From Ga0077555 sp050250755 (GTDB taxonomy: Bacteria > Pseudomonadota > Alphaproteobacteria > Rhizobiales > Hyphomicrobiaceae), in contig JBFWOB010000027.1 in NCBI GenBank assembly GCA_050250755.1, positions 19,630 to 83,629 of the forward strand: DNA of 64,000 nt, in the 5' to 3' direction. Below, piece by piece: positions 1 through 9,516 of this stretch (position 1 is the stretch's first letter; every line of letters begins with the position of its first letter). The notes beneath the pieces were generated by a model. The model was not told where the DNA came from. It made no database searches and worked only from the letters and a program-made list of their open reading frames with translations. The translations under genes and the position numbers were made by a program.

Positions 1-3000
1 AGGCGTCAGGATCGTGTCGATCAGTGTCGCGCTGACGAGACCGCCAAAAATCGTGACGGCTACCGGATGAAGGATCTCGCGACCCGGCTCGCCGGCGCCA
101 AAGAGCAGCGGAACGAGCGCCAGCCCCGCTGCGAGGGCTGTCATGAGGACAGGTGTCAAGCGCTCCAGGCTTCCTCTGACGACGAGATCACGGCCGAACG
201 CTTCGCCCTCGAGTATGGCGAGGTTGATGTAATGGCTGATCTTGAGGATGCCGTTGCGGGCGCTTATTCCGGCGAGGGTGATGAAACCGATCATTGAGGC
301 GACCGACAGTGGTTGCCCCGCTAGCCAGAGCGCGATGACGCTGCCGATGAGGCCCAGCGGAATGTTGGCTAGAATGATCGCTGCCAGAACGGATGATTGA
401 TATCGCTGATAGAGAACCATGAAGATCAGTGCCAGGGAGACGAGCGAAAGGATGCCTATGACGACCGTCGCTTCCTCTTGTGCTTTGAACGTCCCTTCGA
501 GTGAGGTCACGTAGCCACCGGGCAAGTCCGTGTCGGCAATAATTCGCCGGACGTCCGCCACGATAGCTGCCATGTCACGTACACCGTTACCGTTCGCGGA
601 TACGACGATCCTCCTCTGTCCGTTTTCGCGCAGGATTTGGTTCGGGCCGTCGCCCTCCTCGATCTTGGCGAGCATGCGCAAGGGGACGAAGCCGGTCGGT
701 GTCGAGACCAGCAGGCCTTCCAGCCCGCTCGTCGATCGGTTCGCGTCCGAGATGCGCATCACCACCTCGAACCGCCGATTGCCTTCGACAATCTGAGACA
801 CTTCGCGTCCGTTCGATAATCCTTCGAGGGCTTCGGTGAGTGCCGCAGGCGTAATGCCATAAAGTGCGGCGCGCTCGTAATCGGGCGTAACCGTGAGCTG
901 CGGAATAAGGACCTGTTTCTCGACCTGGAGATCGACAAGACCCGAAACCGATTGCAGACGCGTGCGCAGCGTTGCGGCGAGGGTGCGCAGTGTATCCAGG
1001 TCCTCTCCGTAGATCTTGACGGCGATCTGGGCTCGCACGCCCGAAAGCATGTGATCGAGGCGGTGAGCGATCGGTTGTCCGATAGCAACGGCGACCGGTA
1101 ATACCTGGAGCTTCGCGCGGATATCGTTATAGACAGCTTCCTTCGGTCGATCCGACCGCTCCAAATCGACATCGATCTCGCTGTTGTGCACGCCTTCCGC
1201 ATGCTCATCGAGCTCGGCCCGTCCGGTGCGGCGGCCGACTGTCTTCACCTCCGGAATTTCGAGGATAAGCCGTTCGGCGATCTGGGCCAGTCGGCTCGAT
1301 TCCGACAATGAGATCCCCGGATTGAATTGGAGGTTTATGAGGAGTGTGCCTTCGTTAAAAGGCGGAAGAAACGCCCTCGGCAAAAGCACTGCACCTACGC
1401 CAGCGAGCACCACGCCGGCGCCGATGGTTACGATAACTGAGCGGCCGTGCGCGAATGTCCAATCGAGAAGTCTTCTATTGCCGGCTTTGAGTTTGCGCAC
1501 GACAAACGGATCTCTCTCGTGTGCACCGACCGGTTTTGTCAGAAAATAATATGCGAGAACGGGCGTGAGCGTGATCGAGGTCACGAGTGAGGCGAGAATG
1601 GAGACGATATAGGCAATGCCGAGCGGCGTGAAAAGCCGCCCTTCTATACCCGATAGGGCGAAAAGAGGGACGAACACCAGAACAATGATCAAGGTGGCGT
1701 AGAAGATGCCCGAACGGACTTCGTGACTGGCGGCCGCGACGACTGCAAGAGTGGGGCGAGGATGAGGCTTTTGGCGATTTTCCCTGAGGCGGCGAAGAAT
1801 ATTCTCGATGCCGACGACGGCATCGTCGACCAGCTCGCCGATCGCGATGGCGAAGCCTCCGAGCGTCATCGTATTGATGGAAAGCCCGAGATATTTGAAA
1901 ACAACGATCGACATCAGAATCGAGACGGGAATGGCGGTGAGAGAGATCAGCGTTGCGCGAATATTGAGCAGGAAGAGCATCAGGATGACAGCAACGACGA
2001 CTGCTGCCTCGATAAGAACAGTCTTCACGTTACCTATCGAGGTTTCGATGAATGTGGCCTGACGAAATTGGATCTGGTCAGCCTTGACGCCCTTTGGAAG
2101 CGTCTTTTGTATTGCTGCCAGTTGGGCCTCAAGGGCTTTCGTTATCGAAACCGTGTCGCCGTCGGGTTGCTTTTGGACTCCGACAATCACGGCTGCATTG
2201 CCCATGTAGCCGGCGTCGCCACGTTTCGGACGTGCGCCGAATGAAACGTCGGCGACCTGCTGCAACAGTATGTTCTTTCCGCTACGGGACGCGACGACGA
2301 CGTTGCGCAAATCCGCGAGCCGGTTCGTAAGGCCGATATTGCGAATAAGGTACTCGCGGGCATGCTGATCGACGAAACCGCCACCGGTGTTGACACCAAA
2401 CTGGCGAACGGCCTGCTCGATCTGTTGCGGCGTAATTCCGAGTTCATTCATCATCTGGATATTCGGCGCAATGCGATATTGGCGCACCTCGCCTCCCATC
2501 GGGATGATCTGCGCAATTCCGGGAATTGTCAGAAGCTGGGGGCGGATTGTGAAGTCTGCGATTTCGCGCAGTTCCATCGACGAGATCGATGTGTCGCCCG
2601 TGATCGCAATCAACATGATCTCGCCCATGATCGATGAGATGGGCCCCATTTGCGGCTGCACGCCGGTCGGTAATCGGCTTTGTATGACGGCCAGGCGCTC
2701 CGCCACTTGCTGCCGTGCCCTGTAAATCTCGGTCTCCCAGCCGAATTCGATATAGATGATCGATAATCCAACACCGGAGACGGAGCGGACGCGCAAGGCG
2801 CCCGGCATTCCGTTCATAGCAGTTTCGATTGGATAGGTGACGAGTTGCTCGATCTCCTGCGGCGCGAGGCCGTGCGCTTCCGTCATGAGAACAACGGTTG
2901 GGCGATTCAAATCAGGGAAGACGTCCACCGGAAGCCGCGGCAATACGAAACTGCCATAGGCGATTAGAATGAGAGAAGCGGCCAGGACAAAGAGCCTGTT

Positions 3001-3033
3001 TCTGAGACTGTGTGTGACGATGAGATTGAACAT
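1..3033 (-). CDS. Heavy-metal-type RND efflux pump (CzcA/CusA family), 3' end outside window
   Basis: Inner-membrane proton-driven pump of the HME-RND family, expected to move metal ions from periplasm or cytoplasm through a tripartite complex. The frame is open from an ATG at 3033 to base 1 (1011 codons) without a stop. The N-terminus (MFNLIVTHSLRNRLFVLAA) is the usual first membrane helix, followed by the LPVDVFPDLNRPTV stretch typical of CzcA/CusA proteins. The central helix-4 region (near 1790-1860) reads GELVDDAVVGIEN, the charged proton-relay segment. The last visible residues (FGGLVSATLIDTILTP) match the final helix, so only about 30 residues are missing. It lies 10 bp after the adaptor gene and is surely co-transcribed with it. 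The relay motif is not the classic CzcA or CusA version, so the metal is left open. Confidence 0.93.
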   Translation of the reverse strand, partial: MFNLIVTHSLRNRLFVLAASLILIAYGSFVLPRLPVDVFPDLNRPTVVLMTEAHGLAPQEIEQLVTYPIETAMNGMPGALRVRSVSGVGLSIIYIEFGWETEIYRARQQVAERLAVIQSRLPTGVQPQMGPISSIMGEIMLIAITGDTSISSMELREIADFTIRPQLLTIPGIAQIIPMGGEVRQYRIAPNIQMMNELGITPQQIEQAVRQFGVNTGGGFVDQHAREYLIRNIGLTNRLADLRNVVVASRSGKNILLQQVADVSFGARPKRGDAGYMGNAAVIVGVQKQPDGDTVSITKALEAQLAAIQKTLPKGVKADQIQFRQATFIETSIGNVKTVLIEAAVVVAVILMLFLLNIRATLISLTAIPVSILMSIVVFKYLGLSINTMTLGGFAIAIGELVDDAVVGIENILRRLRENRQKPHPRPTLAVVAAASHEVRSGIFYATLIIVLVFVPLFALSGIEGRLFTPLGIAYIVSILASLVTSITLTPVLAYYFLTKPVGAHERDPFVVRKLKAGNRRLLDWTFAHGRSVIVTIGAGVVLAGVGAVLLPRAFLPPFNEGTLLINLQFNPGISLSESSRLAQIAERLILEIPEVKTVGRRTGRAELDEHAEGVHNSEIDVDLERSDRPKEAVYNDIRAKLQVLPVAVAIGQPIAHRLDHMLSGVRAQIAVKIYGEDLDTLRTLAATLRTRLQSVSGLVDLQVEKQVLIPQLTVTPDYERAALYGITPAALTEALEGLSNGREVSQIVEGNRRFEVVMRISDANRSTSGLEGLLVSTPTGFVPLRMLAKIEEGDGPNQILRENGQRRIVVSANGNGVRDMAAIVADVRRIIADTDLPGGYVTSLEGTFKAQEEATVVIGILSLVSLALIFMVLYQRYQSSVLAAIILANIPLGLIGSVIALWLAGQPLSVASMIGFITLAGISARNGILKISHYINLAILEGEAFGRDLVVRGSLERLTPVLMTALAAGLALVPLLFGAGEPGREILHPVAVTIFGGLVSATLIDTILTP

Positions 3034-3043
3034 GCTTCGCCCC

Positions 3044-4750
3044 CTAACGCACTTGGTTCACGAGAGGGGCGCCCTCGATAACGATCTTATCGTCGGGCTT
3101 AAGGCCCGCGGTAATCCGGACCGAATCCGGTCCGAACGGTTCGTAGCGAACGGCGCGAGGCTCGAAGATCTCTGGTTCCTTGTGTCGGAAAACGATCATC
3201 TGCCCATTGGGCGCCTGGGCTACGGCGGCCCGGGGGATCACGATCCCCTCAATTGGCGCGCCGGCATAGCCGGTGATCGTGACGGGCGTTCCGATATTCA
3301 GGCTCGGGCTCGGGTCGACGACTTCGAACTTGAGTATCGCGTATTGTTGCTGCAGGGCGCGGCTGCGTCCGACAAATCGCAGTTTCGATCGGACATTGTT
3401 ACTCGTCGACGAAACGGCATCTTCGAACTCGTCCGTCTGGCTTTGATCGAAGATAAGCGCCTCGACCATCAGGCTCTTGGGATCGACGATTTCAAACAGG
3501 ATGTCTGTTTGGGAGACGACCTGTCCCGCCACGACGCGCACCGCCGTGATTACGCCGTCCACGGGGGCACGTAGCTCTTCCGGCTCGATTTTAGCGGACA
3601 ACAGCTCTTTGCGTCGTTTCAGGAGACCATCCAGTTGAATGCGAATCTCCTCGACGGCGGCTTCTGCGACAACTTTCTTGTCGAGCAGGTTTTCCTGTCG
3701 GCTGAGTTTCGATCGAGCAAGGGCGATCTGCTGTTCCAGATCTCCGAGCGTTTGCGTCATGTCGGATGCGTCCTTCGAGATGAAAGACGGTGCGACGCTA
3801 CCCATGAGATCACCGGCATTGATGGTCGCCCCAATCAGTGAAAGGCCTCCGGGTGGTGGAAGGTAGCGGCCCGCCATGGTGCTCTGGACGACACCGCTGC
3901 GATTCGGATTGGCGACGACACGACCGACAAAATGAATGGCCCTGCGATGGTTTTCCGGCTGCACAATTCGCGTCCTGATTTCGAGCAGCCTTTGTGTGGG
4001 TTTGGGGAGAAGGATCGTTCCGTCCGGCAGACGCTGCGGTGCATTGCCGGCGGCACCTGACACGGGCTCTGTGCGGTGGTCATGATCCGGACCTGCGAAT
4101 GCAGCCGTTGTGCTGACGACCGCGACCGACAGCAGAACAAGGATTGCTGCCAGTGCCCGGCGTCGGCGGGCCAGCAGGAGCGCAATCCCGAAGAAGCCGA
4201 AGCCCCCGCCCGCGATCCACCCTGCCTGTTTCAATGACCCTTGAGATGCGCCCACTAGCTCGGCGACATGCGCCCAAATGCCATGGTCAAATCCCTCGGC
4301 GGAATGGTGGGGCGACGGGATGGTGATCGAGCCAGCAAGCAAATCGGTGGTATTGCCGTCGACGATGTTGATAAGCACCTCGTGACTGCCGGTTTGCTTC
4401 AGCAGTTTGGAGGACACCTCGTAAGTGCCGTTCTTTTGAAGTTCAGCAAATGAGGCAGTGTCGCCGATGGTGACTTCAAGCTTGGCCGACGTCACCGGGG
4501 CATTATCGGAAAAGCGGTCGAGGTAGATGACCAGGACCTCGCCCTCGGCGATACCGACAAACTGAAACGTCTCCGAGACTGCCGTGATGCGCGGTGAGAT
4601 CGGCGCCGCCCCTGTCGTTGAGGGGGCTTCGTGATCATGGCCGGAGTGTGCGTTGGCCGAATGAGCTATCGGCCCTGCCAATCCCGAAGCGAAGACGAGC
4701 AGGAATAGCGCTCTGCGCGCGAAGCCGCGCACGTCAAAGCAAGCAATCAT
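3044..4750 (-). CDS. RND periplasmic adaptor (membrane fusion) protein with extra N-terminal domain
   Basis: Periplasmic adaptor that links the RND pump to an outer-membrane channel. The 568-residue protein is longer than typical CzcB/CusB. It has a signal peptide (ending near AHS), a His/Asp stretch SGHDHEAPS, and a beta-rich domain of about 100 residues. A membrane segment follows around residues 175-200, then a second hydrophobic stretch and a second His motif GPDHDHRTEP near 220. The C-terminal 340 residues are the HlyD-like part: lipoyl half (VVANPNRSGVVQSTMAG), coiled coil around LGDLEQQIALARSKL, and barrel (EELRAPVDGVITAV). The pump gene follows directly. The His clusters suggest metal capture, which is inference. 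No outer-membrane channel gene is visible beside it. Confidence 0.9.
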   Translation of the reverse strand: MIACFDVRGFARRALFLLVFASGLAGPIAHSANAHSGHDHEAPSTTGAAPISPRITAVSETFQFVGIAEGEVLVIYLDRFSDNAPVTSAKLEVTIGDTASFAELQKNGTYEVSSKLLKQTGSHEVLINIVDGNTTDLLAGSITIPSPHHSAEGFDHGIWAHVAELVGASQGSLKQAGWIAGGGFGFFGIALLLARRRRALAAILVLLSVAVVSTTAAFAGPDHDHRTEPVSGAAGNAPQRLPDGTILLPKPTQRLLEIRTRIVQPENHRRAIHFVGRVVANPNRSGVVQSTMAGRYLPPPGGLSLIGATINAGDLMGSVAPSFISKDASDMTQTLGDLEQQIALARSKLSRQENLLDKKVVAEAAVEEIRIQLDGLLKRRKELLSAKIEPEELRAPVDGVITAVRVVAGQVVSQTDILFEIVDPKSLMVEALIFDQSQTDEFEDAVSSTSNNVRSKLRFVGRSRALQQQYAILKFEVVDPSPSLNIGTPVTITGYAGAPIEGIVIPRAAVAQAPNGQMIVFRHKEPEIFEPRAVRYEPFGPDSVRITAGLKPDDKIVIEGAPLVNQVR

Positions 4751-4801
4751 GGAATGTGATCCGTTCTAGCGAGCGAAACCGGGCGGAACCCGGATGGTCG
4801 A

Positions 4802-5176
4802 TCAGGAACGGAAAGCCAAAGGGGGTCTGTCTAGCGGAGCAGGAACGCTGCCGGTTCCGCCGAAATCATTTGGCATGAGAGAAATGGCGGTCGGTGGAGT
4901 TGGCGTCAAACCGTCATCTGTTGGCAGAACTGCCAGCGTGCCGTGGCAAACGAAGTCCGGACAAACATCGCCGTGATGATTGGAAGGCGCCTGCTTTTGG
5001 TGGTCACTATGCTGATCGGATGGAATTGGGGCGTCAGGCGATGAAATGGAAGACGCAGTTTCGGCTGTATGGCCGTGCACATGCGTTCCCGCTGCATGGC
5101 TTGCGTGACATGCCAGGCCGAGAACACCCGTCGAAATGAAAGCAAAGGCAAGCAGCACGGTCAAAAGCCGTTGCAT
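4802..5176 (-). CDS. Small exported His-rich protein, first gene of the RND operon
   Basis: A protein of about 124 residues with a hydrophobic signal sequence (LLTVLLAFAFISTGVLGLAC) and a His-rich middle (THVHGHT, DQHSDHQ, NHHGD) plus a C-x4-C pair (VCPDFVCHG). It lies 51 bp upstream of the adaptor gene on the same strand. It therefore probably serves as a periplasmic metal-binding accessory protein, by inference from composition and context. Small His-rich proteins at the head of metal-efflux operons are common, but I recognise no named family. The start is uncertain: ATG at 5176 sits at the signal sequence, and upstream in-frame starts at 5203 and 5224 are possible. Confidence 0.65.
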   Translation of the reverse strand: MQRLLTVLLAFAFISTGVLGLACHASHAAGTHVHGHTAETASSISSPDAPIPSDQHSDHQKQAPSNHHGDVCPDFVCHGTLAVLPTDDGLTPTPPTAISLMPNDFGGTGSVPAPLDRPPLAFRS

Positions 5177-5549
5177 CGCCGATTTGCCTCTTCCACCGCG
5201 CATTCGTGTGCCGACCTGCTCCAAAGCTGCTTCTATGTGGGTAATTCGAGCTTGCGTTCAAGCATTCTCTGCGATGATTCCGTGTTGGTGACAGGATCGC
5301 AATGTGCCCTGATCTGCGATTTGTCCCATACTTTACCACGGTTGCGGCAGCACCATGGCAGAGGTGTGCGTCAGATCCCTAGGAGACGTCGTCTGAAGAT
5401 ATTGTAGAACCGATGCGCAACACGATACGGTGCTATCGAAGGCATGCTCTGGGGCCCACACGGCCATTTGCCGCCGTTCATGCTACCATATCGTAGCGGC
5501 GTTGAAGCGATCATAGCGACTGCCCGGTCAGAAGGTGTCAGGGTTCAAC
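5177..5549. other. Divergent intergenic region upstream of the RND operon and the GNAT gene
   Basis: No convincing gene. The stretch must carry the promoters of the two divergent transcription units. A short dyad (gctac-6 nt-gtagc, about 5482-5497) lies 50 bp before the GNAT start, but it is too short to call an operator. No MerR-type spaced palindrome was recognised. Confidence 0.5.
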
Positions 5550-6488
5550 ATGAGCAAGACAGGGGCGACGTCTGTGCCCGATCCGCTACGACTCGCGTTT
5601 ACCGATAGAGCGGACAGTGCGGTTTTAGCCAACTTCTACGAGGGCTATGATCAGGCCTTCGTGTTGCCTAACGAAAAGGAGCCGGTCGAAGGGTTCCAAT
5701 CTTGCCTCGACCTCAATCATGAGCCTGCCTACGGCCCCCTTGCCTCGCGCTATGGAGCGTATCGCGAGGTTGTTTTCACGGCGGAGGATCGGGAGACGGG
5801 CATGTTGGCCGGTGGGGGGAACTTCGTCGTTTTCTCGCACGCCCGCCCCTCGGATGCGCCAGTTCCTCCTTATCGCACCATCCATTTGAGTTACGTTTAC
5901 GTCAGACCTGCTTTTCGCCGACGCGGCTACTTGGACCGATTGGTCGGCATGGTCGATGGGCTCGCCACCGAGGTGCTGCCATACACGACTGGCGTGCCGT
6001 CGTTCGTCTTCATCGAACAGAATGATCCGTTGAAAATGTCTGCGGCGGCCTATGCCGAAGACACGGCGCAAACGGGACTCGATCAGGTTGATCGCATTGG
6101 CGTATGGGCACGCCGCGGCGCGCGCATCCTCGATCTCGATTACGTCCAGCCGCCATTGTCCGCCCAGCACGCTCCGGACAGCACACTCGCGCTATGTGTG
6201 CTTCGGCCTGACTTGGGGACTGTCGAGGCCTGCGTCGTCTATCATCACATTCGGGCATTCTTTGCGATATCGGTGCTCAAGGGTGCGAATCCCTGCGGCG
6301 TGCCGGTGGCAAGGGATCAGATAGTGATGCTGGATCAGATGTGTCGGGCGAGCCAGAGTATCCGACTGCTCGATCCGATGTCCTGGGTGATCGGCCCCGG
6401 CCGGCGCCTCGGGGAGAATGCGTCACGTGTGCCGCTTGCAGGGGGGCTCAGAGCTGTGCTGTCAGCACCCTCTACGGGCTCGCGTTAA
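5550..6488 (+). CDS. GNAT-family acetyltransferase-like protein
   Basis: A protein of 312 residues with an acetyl-CoA-binding motif A of GNAT enzymes: the strand IHLSYVYVRP followed by AFRRRGYLDRLVG, matching the R-x-x-R/G-x-G/Y pyrophosphate loop. The substrate cannot be inferred. The ATG at 5550 has AGGG 6 nt upstream; an in-frame GTG at 5535 is an alternative. The next gene starts 32 bp downstream on the same strand, so the two probably form an operon. The long C-terminal part after the GNAT core (residues about 200-312) resembles nothing I recognise and may be specific to this group. Confidence 0.7.
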   Translation: MSKTGATSVPDPLRLAFTDRADSAVLANFYEGYDQAFVLPNEKEPVEGFQSCLDLNHEPAYGPLASRYGAYREVVFTAEDRETGMLAGGGNFVVFSHARPSDAPVPPYRTIHLSYVYVRPAFRRRGYLDRLVGMVDGLATEVLPYTTGVPSFVFIEQNDPLKMSAAAYAEDTAQTGLDQVDRIGVWARRGARILDLDYVQPPLSAQHAPDSTLALCVLRPDLGTVEACVVYHHIRAFFAISVLKGANPCGVPVARDQIVMLDQMCRASQSIRLLDPMSWVIGPGRRLGENASRVPLAGGLRAVLSAPSTGSR

Positions 6489-6520
6489 TTGAGATCCATC
6501 TCGGGGGAGAGGGGCGCGTA

Positions 6521-8455
6521 ATGGGGCCAGAGGGGGAGAGCCGCGACTACCAGCAGGCGGTCGACAAGACGATGCATGCCACGCTGTCGCTCTATATTAA
6601 CAGCGAGCGTATGGAGGAGGTGTTCAGTAATTGGAATCCCGAGACGCAGCGCCTGCTGCAGTCGCGGCAAAGGGAAACACGCCAGCTATCGCGTGCCATC
6701 GACCCTCTTTTCAATGACATCGCAATTCGCGATCGCAATGCCGTCGTCGAGGAGTTTCTGATCGATCTCGACGGCGCGCGCTTCGTGGAGCCGGTTCGTA
6801 TCACGGTTCCCGACCGGATCGCATGGGAGACGGAAGGTCAGCAGTTCGAAGCGAGGCTCGGGGGCGAGATCCAGAGAGAAGTGGCCGCACGCACATTCTG
6901 GTACGTCCACTCGAATGGCGCGCTGTCATTTCACATCAGCATGTTGCTGCAGTACGAGCATCGGCTGGCCGACTTCTATTTTCTCTCGATGCTTCAAAAG
7001 CTGATGTTTCCAAAGGAGTTCGAGGCTGTCGGCGAAGTGAATGCAGCGATTTGCTCCGGACGGACGGGCGTCTGGGTACTCGATCATCCGACCGTGCGAT
7101 GCCGTGCTGAAATTGCGGGCGACGAAGGACAGAATATCTTTGACGACGGCGGCGATTTCGGTTTCCGAGGCGACTTGCCCTTCTGGACATTTGTCCGAAG
7201 ACTCACGTGCCGCCAGATTTCAATGCTGACTGCAGCAGCCGGTCTCAAGCACCGGGTTTCCCCTGTTGATGACCGTGAGATCTGGCGTGCGCTTGTCGCC
7301 TGCGATGCCACCAGTTTTGTGGAGATCCCAGGTCTCAAGGCACCTCCAGCTCGATCGGTGTTCTTGCTGCTGGATCGAGAGTTTTTTGACCTCCTGCAGC
7401 CCGGCGCCCGTGACCGGCTTCGCGTGGGGGATCTCTACCGGCCACTGATACCCGCAGAGTCGAAACGGAATGCCACCGTGGTACTCGATATCCCGGCGAT
7501 TGAGGCGGTGCTCGACGGCGCACCGGCGGGAATGGACGTCCGCTATTATTTTCTTTCGGGCTTCTTCCAGAACATTATCGATTTTCTCAACCAGGACGTG
7601 TCCGAGTTGCGGGACGGCACCGATCCCGTCTTTCCAAGAACCGCCGAGCAGCAAGACGAGGCACTGTTCATACGTTTCGCGAACAGCCGCAGCCTCTTCC
7701 AGGTCGTTGCCTCATCCCGAAGCCTCGAGGTTGGCAACGATTATATCGGCACCTGCCCCTATCTTTTTCTCGTGCACCTGATGGCATTGCATAACGAGTA
7801 TCTCGTTCAGCGTTACGAGGGCGAGATTGCGTCCCTGCAAATGCGTTGCGATGCACCCTCGCTGACGCGGCTTGGCAATCTTCGCTCATTGCTTGCAGCG
7901 ATGTCGAAGGAAGCTGGAGGCGGCGCAGCGGTTCCGGCCCGCGAGATCCAGAAAGCCACTGCCGAGTTCTATCAATTTCGTCTCAAGGCTTTCACGTTCT
8001 TCAAGCGTCACCTCTATGACAATACGCTGCGCTACGATACCGAACGGGACCTGTTCGATGAGTTGCAACGTATCCGCGGCGTCGCAACACGGCTCGCGCG
8101 TTGTGACGGAATCGTGGATGGGCTCGATCGCACCATCAAGGACCTCGAGGACGACAAGCGGTACAGGGATCAGGCCGAAGCCAGAAAGGCCGAGGGCCGA
8201 CTGGCGAAACTTCTGGGGGTGGTGGGATTTTTCGGCATCGCCCAAGCGTCGTTCCAGGCGGTCGATACGTATCGGCAAATCTTCGAGGGCAATACGCCAA
8301 AGTGCGACATAGCCAAGGTATTTGAAGCAAGCCCTTGCACACGCGCGACGTATGCGGACATGACCTCGCTGCTCGTACTCTTTGGTACGGCGGCAGGTAT
8401 GGTCATTGTAATCTACTTCTTGATACGGCTGGCGTTTACGCCGCGTGATGAATGA
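6521..8455 (+). CDS. Large unknown protein with C-terminal CorA-like coiled coil and two membrane helices
   Basis: A protein of 644 residues with no recognised enzymatic motif. About 550 residues are soluble. A charged helical stretch (near FDELQRIRGVATRL to DRTIKDLEDDKRY) leads into hydrophobic segment 1 (about 561-579, LAKLLGVVGFFGIAQASF), a 37-residue loop with two Cys, and segment 2 (about 616-639, SLLVLFGTAAGMVIVIYF). This long helix plus two C-terminal helices is the layout of CorA-type proteins, but the GMN motif is absent, so an ion channel is only a guess. The frame is open further upstream to 6341 inside the GNAT gene. The ATG at 6521 is chosen because a gggggaga ribosome site lies just before it and it does not overlap. 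Confidence 0.75.
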   Translation: MGPEGESRDYQQAVDKTMHATLSLYINSERMEEVFSNWNPETQRLLQSRQRETRQLSRAIDPLFNDIAIRDRNAVVEEFLIDLDGARFVEPVRITVPDRIAWETEGQQFEARLGGEIQREVAARTFWYVHSNGALSFHISMLLQYEHRLADFYFLSMLQKLMFPKEFEAVGEVNAAICSGRTGVWVLDHPTVRCRAEIAGDEGQNIFDDGGDFGFRGDLPFWTFVRRLTCRQISMLTAAAGLKHRVSPVDDREIWRALVACDATSFVEIPGLKAPPARSVFLLLDREFFDLLQPGARDRLRVGDLYRPLIPAESKRNATVVLDIPAIEAVLDGAPAGMDVRYYFLSGFFQNIIDFLNQDVSELRDGTDPVFPRTAEQQDEALFIRFANSRSLFQVVASSRSLEVGNDYIGTCPYLFLVHLMALHNEYLVQRYEGEIASLQMRCDAPSLTRLGNLRSLLAAMSKEAGGGAAVPAREIQKATAEFYQFRLKAFTFFKRHLYDNTLRYDTERDLFDELQRIRGVATRLARCDGIVDGLDRTIKDLEDDKRYRDQAEARKAEGRLAKLLGVVGFFGIAQASFQAVDTYRQIFEGNTPKCDIAKVFEASPCTRATYADMTSLLVLFGTAAGMVIVIYFLIRLAFTPRDE

Positions 8456-8477
8456 ACCTCGCGGGACATTCCAAACG

Positions 8478-8516
8478 GAATCGAGCCAACGCCGCGATTG
8501 GACGTTGGCTCGATTC
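8478..8516. terminator. Bidirectional hairpin terminator between convergent genes
   Basis: A perfect 14-bp inverted repeat (GAATCGAGCCAACG at 8478-8491 and its complement at 8503-8516) with an 11-nt loop lies between two convergent genes. It lacks a strong T run on the plus side, so the efficiency is uncertain, but stem length and position fit a shared terminator. Confidence 0.75.
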
Positions 8517-8554
8517 ATGTTCACTCGTTTTCCAAGTCAAAAAGCGTAACGGAT

Positions 8555-9244
8555 CTAAGCGCTGGATTGCGACGCCTCGGCGGCGATTTTCGGCAAGGCA
8601 TCTTGCCAGACTTCCGGCGGCTGCGCGCCGGAGACGCCGTACTTGTCGACCAGCAGAAAGAACGGGACGCCGCGAATGCCCATTCGGATGCCCGCATCCT
8701 CCAGGTCGAGCACGGCCTCGAGCGTGTGTTCCGCCTCCAGAGCGGCCTTTGCCGCCTTGGCATCGAGACCGGCTTCCTTCGCGATGGCCACCAGCACATC
8801 CTGCTTGCCGATATCGCGGCCCTCCTCGAAGTAACCTTCGAAGAGACGATTGACGATCTCGTTTTGCGCCTCGCGTCCTTCTCGGCCCGCCTGCCAGATC
8901 AGACGGTGAGCGAGGCGGGTGTTGGGAGTCCGCTGCATCTTGTCAAAAGCGAACGCAATCCCGACCTCACGCCCAGTTTCTGCCATCTGCATGTCGAGTT
9001 GATGTGCCTTTTCCGCTCCGAATTTCGCGGCGCGATATGCCGCGCGCTCCATGCCCTGGTCGGGCATGTCCGGATTGAGCTCGAAAGGACGCCACGAGAT
9101 CTCGATACGCTCGGGCATCTCCGGAGCGGCGAGAGCAGCCTCGAAACGTCGCTTGCCGATATAGCACCAGGGGCAAATCACATCGGAGTAGATCGTGACC
9201 GGGATGGCAACGCCGTGGCCACTGGGGTTGTCTGCATCAGTCAT
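8555..9244 (-). CDS. DsbA-family (FrnE-like) thiol oxidoreductase
   Basis: A cytoplasmic thioredoxin-fold protein of 229 residues (no signal peptide from the chosen start). The active site is SDVICPWCYIG near residue 22, that is a CPWC motif, followed by the helical insertion typical of the DsbA/FrnE/HCCA-isomerase superfamily. The cis-Pro loop is GIRGVPFFLL near residue 190. FrnE-like proteins are linked to disulfide chemistry and oxidative stress; the partner here is unknown. The ATG at 9244 has GGAGG 8 nt upstream, so the longer open frame to 9385 is not used. Confidence 0.88.
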   Translation of the reverse strand: MTDADNPSGHGVAIPVTIYSDVICPWCYIGKRRFEAALAAPEMPERIEISWRPFELNPDMPDQGMERAAYRAAKFGAEKAHQLDMQMAETGREVGIAFAFDKMQRTPNTRLAHRLIWQAGREGREAQNEIVNRLFEGYFEEGRDIGKQDVLVAIAKEAGLDAKAAKAALEAEHTLEAVLDLEDAGIRMGIRGVPFFLLVDKYGVSGAQPPEVWQDALPKIAAEASQSSA

Positions 9245-9516
9245 CAGCTGAGCCTCCTTCTTCGTGCGTCGGAGCAAAAATGCGCCACCACGGCTGAGAG
9301 AGCCTATCCGAGGGTGACAGCGTGTGTCGAGTGCATGAACTGCGCACAATAGACTGGAACGTCGGTTCACCGGTGCGAGTTGCACGGCGCTGCCAAGTCT
9401 CGAAGATCGTTAGTCGGCGCTGAACGGTTGACCTTGCCCAACGCGCGCCATTTCATGACAAGCTTCGTAGAGATGTCTCGGAGCCATTTGACCGGGACAG
9501 ATGGCAACGAGCGGGT

